The notes beneath the pieces are model-generated. The model had not been told where the DNA came from and ran no database searches. It saw only the letters and a list, made by a program, of their open reading frames with translations. Positions 53,056 to 61,468 of a stretch of DNA of 64,000 nucleotides are shown piece by piece. The stretch's first letter is position 1; the number at the start of each line of letters is the position of its first letter. Made by a program: the position numbers and the translations under genes. Source of the stretch: Agromyces sp. H17E-10 (GTDB lineage: Bacteria; Actinomycetota; Actinomycetes; Actinomycetales; Microbacteriaceae); the NCBI RefSeq assembly GCF_022919715.1, contig NZ_CP095042.1, positions 3,968,001-4,032,000 on the forward strand. Direction: 5' to 3'.

Positions 53056-55737
53056 ATGCCCAGTGCACCGTACGACCTCGTCGTCGACTACGGCGGTGAC
53101 GAATTCGCAGTCACCGGCTCTGCCCCCCGCCTTTCCTGGAAGGACGCGGTCGACCGCGATCTTCGCGCGGTTTACCGGGTGGAAGCGGTGATCGACGGAG
53201 CACAACCGATCGTCTCGGAGGTCGCCGGTCGTCGCTTGACGGCGTGGCCGTTCACGGCGCTCGGCAGCGCACAGCGGGTGCGGTGGCGGGTCCGCGCCGA
53301 GGCGCCGGATGCCGTTTGGTCGGAGTGGGCGGAGTTCGAGTCGGGACTCCTCGGCGCGGACTGGTCCGCACCTTGGATCTCTCCCGTCGAACCTGCCGTG
53401 GGCACCGACGGCGATGCCGGCTACGGACGGCGTGCGGCGCATGTGCTCGCGGGTGGCTTCAGGATCGCCGGCGCCGTTTCGTCGGCCCGCCTCTACACGA
53501 CCGCCCTCGGCGTGTACACGGCGAGCGTGAACGGCGAGCGCGTCGGCACGGTCGAGCTCGCGCCGGGGTCGACCTCGTACGACCGCACCGTCTACGCGCA
53601 GGCGGCGGACGTCACCCGGCTGCTCCGCGACGGGGCGAACACGGTCGAACTCGAGCTCTCCGACGGCTGGTACCGCGGGCAGGTCGGCGCGTTCCGGCTT
53701 CCCGCCGCCTGGGGCACCACGTTGGGTGCCCGCGTCGAGCTGCACGTCGAGTTCGCCGACGGATCGCGGCAGGTCGTGGCGGGCGACGGCTCCTGGACGA
53801 GCCGGCGGTCGGCGATCACCCGTGCCGACCTCATGGACGGCGAGACGCTCGACCTGTCCACGGTGACCGGCCCCGTGGTGCCCGTGCTTGTCGACGTCGT
53901 CGAGGCGCCGCCGATCGACTGGTCGCCGGCGCCGCCGGTGCGGGTCGTCGAGCGGCGCGCACCCGAGGCGCTGCGAGCGATCGCCCACGGGGTCTGGCTC
54001 GTGGACTTCGGGCAGAACGCGTCCGGCTGGATTCGGCTGACCGACCTGGGTGCGCCGGGCACTCGCACCGTGCTCGAGTACGGCGAGGCACTGGGCCGCG
54101 ACGGCGACCTGGACACCTCGCACCTCGATTCCGAACGGCCCGACGGCGGGCGCAAGGCGTTCGTGCAGCGCGACGAGATCGTCGCGGGGAAGCAGGGCGG
54201 CGTCTTCGAGCCCCGCCACACGGTGCACGGGTTCCGGTACGCACGGATCACCCGCCCCGATGGCAGCGCACTCGCCGCCGCATCCCTGGAGATGTGCATC
54301 GTGCAGACCGATCTCGCGCGCACGGGAGCCTTTGCGTGCAGCGACGACGAACTGAACCGGCTGCACGAGATCACCGACTGGAGCTTCCGCGGCAACGCGG
54401 TCGACGTGCCGACCGACTGCCCGACCCGTGAGCGGCTCGCCTGGACCGGTGACTACCAAGTGTTCGTGCCGATGGCCACGCGCCTGTACGACGTGCACGG
54501 CTTCAGCCGCAAGTGGCTGCGCTCGGTGCGTGATGATCAGCTCGACGACGGCCGGATCGCGAACTTCTCGCCCGACGGGCGCCGTATCAAGCACCACCTC
54601 GACGACCAGTTCGCCATGATGACCGGTTCGGCGGGCTGGGGCGACGCGATCGTCGCGGTGCCGTGGGAGCTCTACCTCTCGTATGGTGACGAGCAGGTGC
54701 TCGCCGAGAACGTCGACGCGATGAGGCGCTGGGTCGAGTGGGCGCTCGGACAGGCGCGCTCCGCCCGGCACTTCGCCCGCGTGCAGGCCTCAGCCGAGCC
54801 CGAGCCGTTCGAGCAGTATCTCTGGGACGGCACGTTCCACTGGGGCGAGTGGACCGAGCCCAGGCAACGCGACGCCGAGGGGAACCGGATCGATCCGGTC
54901 AAGCACGACCCGATGGCCTGGTTCATGGCTGACAAGGGCGAGGTCGGCACCGCCTACCTGCACCGCTCGACCGCGACCCTCGCCGCCGTCTCGCGCGTCC
55001 TCGGCCGCGTCGAGGATGCCACCCGCTACGCGGCGACCGCCGACCGCATCGCCGATGCCTGGCGACAGGCCTACCTGCGCGCCGATGGCACGACGACGAC
55101 CGACACTCAGGCCGCCTACGCGCGGGCCCTCGCGTTCGGACTGATTCCCGAAGAGCTCCGCGACCGCGCGGTCGACCGGCTCGTGGAACTGATCCGCGAC
55201 GCCGGCACCCATGTCGGCACCGGATTCCTCGCGACGGGCGACCTGCTGCAGGTGCTCGCCGACCACGGCCGCGCGGACGTCGCGTACGAACTCCTCCAGC
55301 AGCGCACCGCCCCGTCGTGGCGGTACATGCTCGACCGCGGCGCGACCACAGTCTGGGAGGACTGGGAGGGCATCGACGAACACGGCGACGCCCACGAGTC
55401 GCTCAATCACTACAGCAAGGGTGCCGCGATGCGGTTTCTCCACACGCACACGCTCGGGCTGCGGCAGGACGCCGATTCTGTCGGCTGGCAACGTGTCTTG
55501 ATCGAACCCGTTCCGGGCGGTGGCGTTACCTGGGCACGCGGCAGCCACGAGGGGCCGCAAGGCACGATCGACGTCGACTGGCGCATCGAGGGCGAGCGGA
55601 TGACGCTGACCGCCGTGGTCCCATCGGGCACCACCGCCCGCGTCGTGCTGCCCGACGGCACCGAGTACCGGATCGGGGCGGGCCGGTTCGAGACGACCGC
55701 CACGCTCCCCGCCCGCGCGTCGACCGCGACGGCATGA
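53056..55737 (+). CDS. GH78 family alpha-L-rhamnosidase (cytoplasmic)
   Basis: An 893-residue protein of typical GH78 length without a signal peptide. N-terminal beta-sandwich domains (PRLSWKD, LYTTALGVYTASVNGERVG, FGQNASGWIRL) precede the (alpha/alpha)6 barrel with NAVDVPTDCPTRERLAWTGD, the GH78 catalytic-acid motif. Later blocks are HFARVQASAEPEPFEQYLWD and WEDWEGIDEHGDAHESLNHY, holding the second catalytic Glu region. It hydrolyses alpha-L-rhamnosyl bonds of imported oligosaccharides or aglycones with inversion. The upstream MFS carrier and downstream GH1 glucosidase support stepwise removal of rhamnose then glucose. Confidence 0.93.
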   Translation: MPSAPYDLVVDYGGDEFAVTGSAPRLSWKDAVDRDLRAVYRVEAVIDGAQPIVSEVAGRRLTAWPFTALGSAQRVRWRVRAEAPDAVWSEWAEFESGLLGADWSAPWISPVEPAVGTDGDAGYGRRAAHVLAGGFRIAGAVSSARLYTTALGVYTASVNGERVGTVELAPGSTSYDRTVYAQAADVTRLLRDGANTVELELSDGWYRGQVGAFRLPAAWGTTLGARVELHVEFADGSRQVVAGDGSWTSRRSAITRADLMDGETLDLSTVTGPVVPVLVDVVEAPPIDWSPAPPVRVVERRAPEALRAIAHGVWLVDFGQNASGWIRLTDLGAPGTRTVLEYGEALGRDGDLDTSHLDSERPDGGRKAFVQRDEIVAGKQGGVFEPRHTVHGFRYARITRPDGSALAAASLEMCIVQTDLARTGAFACSDDELNRLHEITDWSFRGNAVDVPTDCPTRERLAWTGDYQVFVPMATRLYDVHGFSRKWLRSVRDDQLDDGRIANFSPDGRRIKHHLDDQFAMMTGSAGWGDAIVAVPWELYLSYGDEQVLAENVDAMRRWVEWALGQARSARHFARVQASAEPEPFEQYLWDGTFHWGEWTEPRQRDAEGNRIDPVKHDPMAWFMADKGEVGTAYLHRSTATLAAVSRVLGRVEDATRYAATADRIADAWRQAYLRADGTTTTDTQAAYARALAFGLIPEELRDRAVDRLVELIRDAGTHVGTGFLATGDLLQVLADHGRADVAYELLQQRTAPSWRYMLDRGATTVWEDWEGIDEHGDAHESLNHYSKGAAMRFLHTHTLGLRQDADSVGWQRVLIEPVPGGGVTWARGSHEGPQGTIDVDWRIEGERMTLTAVVPSGTTARVVLPDGTEYRIGAGRFETTATLPARASTATA

Positions 55738-55811
55738 CCCCCGCGGCAGCCTCCGCACGCCGCATCCATCTTTCGAAATCGACCACTCCACGAACGAGAG
55801 GAAACCAACCC

Positions 55812-57050
55812 ATGACGACCTTCCCCGAGGGCTTCCTCTGGGGCGCCGCGACCGCGGGCCACCAGATCGAGGGCAACAACGTGAACAGCGACTGGTGGGC
55901 GCGCGAGCAGATGATGCCGGGCATGGAGCTCTCCGGTGACGCGGTGGACAGCTACCACCGCTACCGCGAGGATATCCGGCTGCTCGCTGACGCGGGCCTC
56001 ACGTCCTACCGCTTCAGCCTGGAGTGGTCGCGGATCGAGCCGGTGCGCGGTCACTTCTCGAAGGCTGAGCTCGCCCACTACCGCCGCATGATCGACTACT
56101 GCCTCGACCACGGCGTCGCACCCGTCGTCACCCTGCAGCACTTCACGACACCGCAGTGGTTCGCCGCGCTCGGCGGCTGGGACGGCCCCGACGCCGAAGC
56201 GCTGTTCTGCGCGTACGTTGAGCAGGCGTGCACCATCCTCGACGGCGTCGAATGGGTCGCGACCATGAACGAGCCCAACATGCAGGCGGCGATCATGACC
56301 GCGATGCGGCACCTCTCAGCGTCCGGCGGGGAGTGGACGAGCCCCACGGTCGAGGCCGAGGGCGATGCGGAGAAGAAGCAGACGCACAGTGAGTTCCTGA
56401 CCTACGCCGACCCCGAGATCGGGCGCATGTTCACGCGGATCCACCACGCCGCCCGCGCGATCGTGCGCGAGCGCACCGGCGCGAAGGTCGGCTGGACGAT
56501 CGCGGCAGGCGCCCTCACGGCAGCGCCCGGCGGCGAGGAGAAGCTGCTGCAGATCCGGTACGGCAAGGAGGACGTGTACTGGGAGGGCAGCCGCGGCGAC
56601 GACTTCGTCGGCGTGCAGGCGTACTCGAGCCAGCAGGTCGACGCGAACGGCCTCGTGCCGCACCCGCCGCACCCCGACAACACCCTCGTCGGCACGTCCT
56701 TCCGTCCCGACTCCCTCGCGATGGCCGTCCGCCACGCGTGGGAGGTCAGTGAGCACACGCCCATCGTCGTCACCGAGAACGGCATCGCCACCGCCGACGA
56801 CGCGCAGCGCATCCGCTACACGGAGGAGGCGCTGCGGGGCCTCGCGGGCACCATCGCCGACGGCATCGACGTGCGCGGCTACCTGCACTGGTCACTCCTC
56901 GACAACTTCGAGTGGGGCCACTGGGAGCCGACCTTCGGCCTCATCTCGGTCGACCGCGACACCTTCGCGCGCACACCGAAACCGAGCCTGGCCTGGCTCG
57001 GCGAGGTCGCGAAGCGCAATGGGCTGGAGTCGGCGGAGGCTGCAGCATGA
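55812..57050 (+). CDS. GH1 family beta-glucosidase, second copy
   Basis: A 412-residue GH1 enzyme. FPEGFLWGAATAGHQIEGN is the N-terminal signature, E154 in TMNEPN is the acid/base and E322 in VTENG the nucleophile, with WSLLDNFEWGHWEP near the C-terminus. It is shorter than the GH1 at 488-1891 and has an altered acid/base neighbourhood (NEPN for NEPW), suggesting another aglycone range. It has no signal peptide, so it acts on glucosides inside the cell, probably those exposed by GH78. The stop overlaps the SDR start (ATGA). Confidence 0.94.
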   Translation: MTTFPEGFLWGAATAGHQIEGNNVNSDWWAREQMMPGMELSGDAVDSYHRYREDIRLLADAGLTSYRFSLEWSRIEPVRGHFSKAELAHYRRMIDYCLDHGVAPVVTLQHFTTPQWFAALGGWDGPDAEALFCAYVEQACTILDGVEWVATMNEPNMQAAIMTAMRHLSASGGEWTSPTVEAEGDAEKKQTHSEFLTYADPEIGRMFTRIHHAARAIVRERTGAKVGWTIAAGALTAAPGGEEKLLQIRYGKEDVYWEGSRGDDFVGVQAYSSQQVDANGLVPHPPHPDNTLVGTSFRPDSLAMAVRHAWEVSEHTPIVVTENGIATADDAQRIRYTEEALRGLAGTIADGIDVRGYLHWSLLDNFEWGHWEPTFGLISVDRDTFARTPKPSLAWLGEVAKRNGLESAEAAA

Positions 57051-57880
57051 CCTTCCCGTTCGCCGACGTCTCGGCCCGTTCGCTCACCGAGCTGCTCTCG
57101 CTCGCCGGCCGCCGGGCCGTCGTGACCGGTGCGGCTCAAGGCCTCGGCAAGGCCATTGCGGCGCGACTGGCCGAGGCCGGGGCCGACCTCCTGCTGATCG
57201 ACCTCAACGAGGATGCGGCGCAGCTCGCCGCCGTGGAACTCGCCGACCGGTACGGCGTTCGCGTGGCCGCCACGCGCGCCGATGTCGCCGATACGGCATC
57301 GGTCGCGGCGGCCGCCGACGTGGCGGTCGCCGAGCTCGGCGGCATCGACATCTGGGTGAACAACGCCGGGATCTTCCCGAACGCGCCGGTGACCGCGATG
57401 CCCGACGAGATGTGGGACGCGACCTTCGCGGTCAACGCGCGCGGCGTGTTCCTCGGTTCGCGCGAGGCCGCACGCCGCATGTCGGCCGACCGATCGGGCG
57501 GCGTCATCGTCAACATCATCTCGACCGCGGGCGTGCAGGTGGCATTCCCCGGCATGGCCGCGTACGTCGGATCCAAGCACGCCGCGCTCGGCATGACCAA
57601 GTCGCTCGCGGTCGACCTCGCCCCGCTCGGCATCCGCGTGCTCGGCGTCGCGCCCAGCTTCGTACCCACCGAGGGCAACATCGCGGCGGCGAAGGCCGGC
57701 GCCGAGGCCGCCGCCGCGGCCGGGATCGAGACGCCGACCCTCGACGTGATGAAGACGAGCATGATCGGCCGCATGGGCACCCCCGACGACATCGCGCGCG
57801 TCGTGCTCTTCGCAGCGAGCGACCTCTCGATGATCATGACGGGCAGCACCCTCCTTGCCGACGCCGGCGAGACGGTCTGA
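57047..57880 (+). CDS. short-chain dehydrogenase/reductase (SDR), copy A
   Basis: A 277-residue classical SDR with TGAAQGLGKAIA (cofactor glycine motif), LLLIDLNE (acidic end of strand 2, so NAD preferred), VNNAGIF and catalytic Ser...YVGSKHAALGM (Tyr-x-x-x-Lys). A 24-residue N-terminal extension precedes the Rossmann fold. Within a rhamnoside operon an L-rhamnose or other sugar 1-dehydrogenase is plausible, since some non-phosphorylative rhamnose pathways begin with an SDR, but this is inference. It is coupled on both sides (ATGA with GH1, one-base TGATG with the next gene). Confidence 0.87.
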   Translation: MTFPFADVSARSLTELLSLAGRRAVVTGAAQGLGKAIAARLAEAGADLLLIDLNEDAAQLAAVELADRYGVRVAATRADVADTASVAAAADVAVAELGGIDIWVNNAGIFPNAPVTAMPDEMWDATFAVNARGVFLGSREAARRMSADRSGGVIVNIISTAGVQVAFPGMAAYVGSKHAALGMTKSLAVDLAPLGIRVLGVAPSFVPTEGNIAAAKAGAEAAAAAGIETPTLDVMKTSMIGRMGTPDDIARVVLFAASDLSMIMTGSTLLADAGETV

Positions 57881-58728
57881 TGGGCACCCCGGTGACGGCG
57901 CCGATCAGCGTGCAGCTGTATTCCGTGCGCCACGAACTCGCCGACCTCGATGCGACCCTGGAGCGTCTCGCGACGGCCGGCGCGCAGGCGGTCGAGCCGT
58001 TCTCGGTGTACGACCGGCCCGCGGAGCTCGCCGCGGCGGCCGCGGCGAACGGCCTGTCGATCCCGACCGCCCACGCGCCGTTGCTGTCGGACACCATGCG
58101 GTTCTCGGGCCGGGAGGTGCCTGTTCCGCCCGCGACCGCGGCCTTCGGGGCGGCGCGGGCGCTCGGTGCGGCCATCCTGATCGACCCGATGGTGGACGCA
58201 GATCGCTGGCGGACAGCCGACGACGTCGCCCGCACCGCCGACCGCATGAACGCACTCGTCGAGCCGGCCGCGGCCGAAGGCCTCGTCGTGGGCCACCACA
58301 ACCACACCTTCGAGTTCCATCACCGCATCGGCGAGCTGACCGCGTACGAGCACTTCGTGTCGCTGCTCGACGAGCGCGTCGCGCTCGAGCTCGACGTCTA
58401 CTGGGCGACGGCCGCCGGGGAGGATGTGCCGGCGCTCGTCGAGCGGCTCGGCTCGCGCGTGCGTGCCCTGCACCTGAAGGACGCCGCGAAGGCGCTTGAC
58501 GTCTTCGCAGCGAGAGGCGAGTACGACCCCGCCGTGCTGACCCAGTGCGCGCTCGGCTCGGGCAACCTCCAGAACGACGCCGCACTGGCGGCCGCACCTG
58601 CGCAGTGCATCCCGGTCATCGAGTTCGACCACGTCGGCGGCGATGTCCTCACGTCGATCGCCGTGTCGATCGCACACCTCCGCGCGGCCGGTTCGCACCA
58701 CGCCGATGCCGCGGGGGCGATCGCATGA
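57880..58728 (+). CDS. TIM-barrel sugar isomerase/epimerase (xylose-isomerase-like, AP2EC fold)
   Basis: A 282-residue protein of the sugar phosphate isomerase/epimerase family. SVQLYSVRHELADLDATLER opens the barrel. Likely metal ligands lie in GHHNHTFEF (Glu/His), ALELDVYWAT (Asp) and RALHLKDAA (His, Asp), with the last in VIEFDHVGGD. Family members interconvert ketoses/aldoses or keto-sugar derivatives using a divalent metal. Next to two SDRs it may process an oxidised sugar from the glycoside. Relatives take part in C-glycoside cleavage, but the partner GMC-type oxidase of that system is absent here. Confidence 0.83.
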   Translation: MGTPVTAPISVQLYSVRHELADLDATLERLATAGAQAVEPFSVYDRPAELAAAAAANGLSIPTAHAPLLSDTMRFSGREVPVPPATAAFGAARALGAAILIDPMVDADRWRTADDVARTADRMNALVEPAAAEGLVVGHHNHTFEFHHRIGELTAYEHFVSLLDERVALELDVYWATAAGEDVPALVERLGSRVRALHLKDAAKALDVFAARGEYDPAVLTQCALGSGNLQNDAALAAAPAQCIPVIEFDHVGGDVLTSIAVSIAHLRAAGSHHADAAGAIA

Positions 58729-60470
58729 ACGTACGCGTCATCTGCAATCCGCTCGACCTCGCGTACCGCTACCAGGACGTCCGCACCCCGTTCGCCGGCC
58801 GCAGCGTCTACCGCGAGGCGGCCGACCCGACCGTCGTGTTCTACCGCGACCGCTACTTCATGTTCGCCTCGATGACGCGCGGGTTCTGGCATTCGGAGGA
58901 TCTCGTCGATTGGACGTTGCAGCCGAGCGAGAAGATCCCCGCGATCGACTACGCGCCCGACGTGCGCGAGGTCGACGGCGCCCTGCTGTTCACGGCATCG
59001 CGGCGCACGAACGGACGATTCTTCCGCAGCGTCGATCCGCTCGCCGACGACTTCGAGGAGGTCGCGTCGAGCGACATCGCGTTCTGGGACCCCGACACGT
59101 TCCAAGACGACGACGGCCGGCTGTACCTCTACTGGGGCTGCTCGCACAAGGAGCCGATCCGCGGCGTCGAGCTCGACCGCGAGACGCTGCAGCGCATCGG
59201 CGAGCCGGTCCCGCTCATCGCGGCGGAGACCGCGACGCGCGGCTGGGAACGCCCCGGCGACGACTACGTGCCGATCGTGCGACGCGGCCTCATCGGGAAG
59301 GTGATGGACGCCTACATCGGCGACGCGCCCTTCATCGAGGGCGCCTACCTGACGCGTATCGGCGACCGATACCATCTGCAGTACGCTGGCCCCGGCACGC
59401 AGTTCAACACGTACGCTGATGGGACGTACGTCGGCGACGGCCCGCTGGGGCCCTTCGAGTACGACCAGCACAGCCCCTTCTCGTCGAAGCCCGGCGGATT
59501 CATCACGGGCGCAGGCCACGGCAGCACCTTCCAGGACCGGCACGGCAACTGGTGGCACGCGGCGACCATGCGCATCTCGGTGAACGCCGACTTCGAGCGG
59601 CGCATCGGCCTGTTCCCGGCCGGGTTCGACGAGGATGGCGTGCTGTTCTGCAACCAGAACTTCGCCGACTTCCCGATGCAGCTGCCCGACCGCGCGTTCG
59701 ACCCGTGGACCGAGGCATCCCCGGGCTGGATGCTGCTGTCGTACGGCGCCGCAGCGACCGCCTCGTCGTCGCTGGCGGATCACGGACCCGAACTCGCGAC
59801 CGACGAGTCGGTGCGCACCTGGTGGGTCGCGGGAGACGAGCATCCCGGGGAGTGGTTGCAGGTCGACCTGGGCGCAGTCGCCTCCGTGCACGCGCTGCAG
59901 GTCAACCTCGCCGACCACGACCTCGCATCGCACGCACCGAAGCGTCGCGACCTCGCCAGGGCGACGTTCGGCAAGCGGGCGGTGTTCCCGGACTCGCAAT
60001 CGACCGAGGTCCGCATCGAGCTCTCGACCGACGGCCACGAATGGGCGGTCGTGCACGACACGATCGGAACGCGCGCGGACGCCCCGCACGCGTTCATCGT
60101 CCTGCCCGAACGGCGGCGTGCGCGATTCGTGCGTGTCACCGCCGGGGCGATGCCGTTCGGCGCCGCCTTCGCCGTCAGCGGGCTTCGCGTATTCGGCCTC
60201 GCCGATGTGGCGCTGCCGGAGCCGGTCACCGTGGCAGGGGAACGGCCGGACCCGCGCACGGCATCGCTGCGGTGGGATGCCGCGCCCGGCGCCGTCGGGT
60301 ACAACGTGCGCTACGGGCTCTCGCCCGACAAGCTCCATCACTCCTGGCTCGTGTACGACCGTACCGACCTCGAGGTCGGATCGTTGAACGCCGGTCACGC
60401 GTACTGGTTCGCGGTCGACGGCTTCAACGGTGCCGGAGTCACGGCCGGTGTCGCGACGCGAATCGGCTGA
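58725..60470 (+). CDS. GH43-like glycosidase with C-terminal F5/8C and Fn3 domains, no signal peptide
   Basis: A 581-residue protein. Residues about 25-320 are a five-bladed beta-propeller of GH43/GH32-like type: base Asp in AADPTVVFYRDRYFMF (D34), a middle Asp in AIDYAPDVREVDG and acid Glu in APFIEGAYLTRIG. Residues about 350-480 look like a discoidin (F5/8C) carbohydrate-binding domain (ATDESVRTWWVAGD; GEWLQVDLGAV). Residues about 490-580 are an Fn3 module (ASLRWDAAPGAVGYNVRYG). Accessory domains of this kind normally occur on secreted enzymes, yet no signal peptide is present. Substrate may be an arabinoside, galactoside or xyloside; not determined. It overlaps the isomerase by four bases. 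Confidence 0.82.
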   Translation: MNVRVICNPLDLAYRYQDVRTPFAGRSVYREAADPTVVFYRDRYFMFASMTRGFWHSEDLVDWTLQPSEKIPAIDYAPDVREVDGALLFTASRRTNGRFFRSVDPLADDFEEVASSDIAFWDPDTFQDDDGRLYLYWGCSHKEPIRGVELDRETLQRIGEPVPLIAAETATRGWERPGDDYVPIVRRGLIGKVMDAYIGDAPFIEGAYLTRIGDRYHLQYAGPGTQFNTYADGTYVGDGPLGPFEYDQHSPFSSKPGGFITGAGHGSTFQDRHGNWWHAATMRISVNADFERRIGLFPAGFDEDGVLFCNQNFADFPMQLPDRAFDPWTEASPGWMLLSYGAAATASSSLADHGPELATDESVRTWWVAGDEHPGEWLQVDLGAVASVHALQVNLADHDLASHAPKRRDLARATFGKRAVFPDSQSTEVRIELSTDGHEWAVVHDTIGTRADAPHAFIVLPERRRARFVRVTAGAMPFGAAFAVSGLRVFGLADVALPEPVTVAGERPDPRTASLRWDAAPGAVGYNVRYGLSPDKLHHSWLVYDRTDLEVGSLNAGHAYWFAVDGFNGAGVTAGVATRIG

Positions 60471-60507
60471 TCATCACGTCACCTCACGAGAACAGGCGGA
60501 CTCGAAC

Positions 60508-61311
60508 ATGGACATCACGCACAAGATCTTCGTCGTCACCGGCGCCGGCAACGGCATCGGACGCGAGACCACGCTCCGACTGCTCTCCGGCGGAGCATCC
60601 GTCGCCGGCGTCGACCTCGATGCGGACGGTCTCGCGGAGACCGCTCGGCTCGCCTCGGCCGGCGATCGGTTCTCGCGGCATGTCGTCAACATCACCGACC
60701 GTACAGCGGTCGCGGCGCTGCCCGATGCCGTCGAGCACGCGCACGGCGCGGTCGACGGCATCGTGAACATCGCGGGCGTCATCCAGCAGTTCGTGAAGGT
60801 CGTCGACCTGCCGTTCGCCGAGATCGACAAGGTGATGAACGTCAACTTCGGCGGGGTCATGAACATGTGCAAGACATTCCTCCCCGTACTCCTCTCGCGC
60901 CCCGAGGCGGCGATCCTCAACGTGGCGAGCATGGGGTCGTACGCGCCGGTGCCCGGTCAAGCCGTCTACGGGGCGTCGAAGGCGGCGGTGAAGCTGCTGA
61001 CGGAGGCGCTCTACGCCGAACTCCTCGGGACGAACGTGCAGGTGACCGTGGTGTTCCCAGGGGCGATCGGCACGGATATCGCAGCGAACTCGGGCGTCAG
61101 CCTTGCGGGTGACACGTCCGCCGAGACGGCGACGTACAAGACGACGAGCCCGGTCGAAGCAGGACGCGTCATCGTCGCCGCCATCGAGAAGGGGCGGTTC
61201 CGCGCGACGATCGGCTCGGATGCCGCGGCGATGGACCGGCTCTCCCGACTGAACCCGCGGTTCGCGACGACCCTCATCGCCAAGCAGATGGGCGACCTCC
61301 TCGAGGCCTGA
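60508..61311 (+). CDS. short-chain dehydrogenase/reductase (SDR), copy B
   Basis: A 267-residue classical SDR: VTGAGNGIGRETTLRLL, GVDLDADGL (acidic, NAD-type), VNIAGVI in place of NNAG, and catalytic Ser in NVASMGS with YGASKAAVKLL. The C-terminal part (GRVIVAAIEKGRFRATIGSD) resembles broad-specificity alcohol/keto reductases of the DltE/YqjQ kind. It follows the GH43-like gene after 37 bases and is probably the last gene of the TetR-controlled operon. Substrate unknown. Confidence 0.87.
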   Translation: MDITHKIFVVTGAGNGIGRETTLRLLSGGASVAGVDLDADGLAETARLASAGDRFSRHVVNITDRTAVAALPDAVEHAHGAVDGIVNIAGVIQQFVKVVDLPFAEIDKVMNVNFGGVMNMCKTFLPVLLSRPEAAILNVASMGSYAPVPGQAVYGASKAAVKLLTEALYAELLGTNVQVTVVFPGAIGTDIAANSGVSLAGDTSAETATYKTTSPVEAGRVIVAAIEKGRFRATIGSDAAAMDRLSRLNPRFATTLIAKQMGDLLEA

Positions 61312-61468
61312 CGGATTCGAAAGCGGGTGCCGAATTCGTACTAGATCCGTCGACACGGTTCTATCACGGGCACGCCCCCCGTTCCTAGTGTTGCTCTCGG
61401 CTCAGTGAAGCGACCGACGGAACGACCCGTTCGTCGCACGAGCGGATTCCCGAAGGAGCGAGAACGCA
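61312..61468. promoter_or_regulatory. intergenic region upstream of the GPH transporter
   Basis: The 157-base gap contains TAGTGT near 61387-61392 as a possible -10 and GAAGGAG (61456-61462) as ribosome site. No strong hairpin or palindrome is seen. The length and the lack of overlap suggest a separate promoter for the transporter, which may answer to the convergent AraC-type regulator. Confidence 0.35.

Noticed and set aside
57880..58728. C-glycoside deglycosidation system (CarA/CarB/CarC or DgpABC type)
   Set aside because: Only a generic TIM-barrel isomerase is present; the GMC-type sugar oxidase and the small partner subunit of that system are not in the operon.
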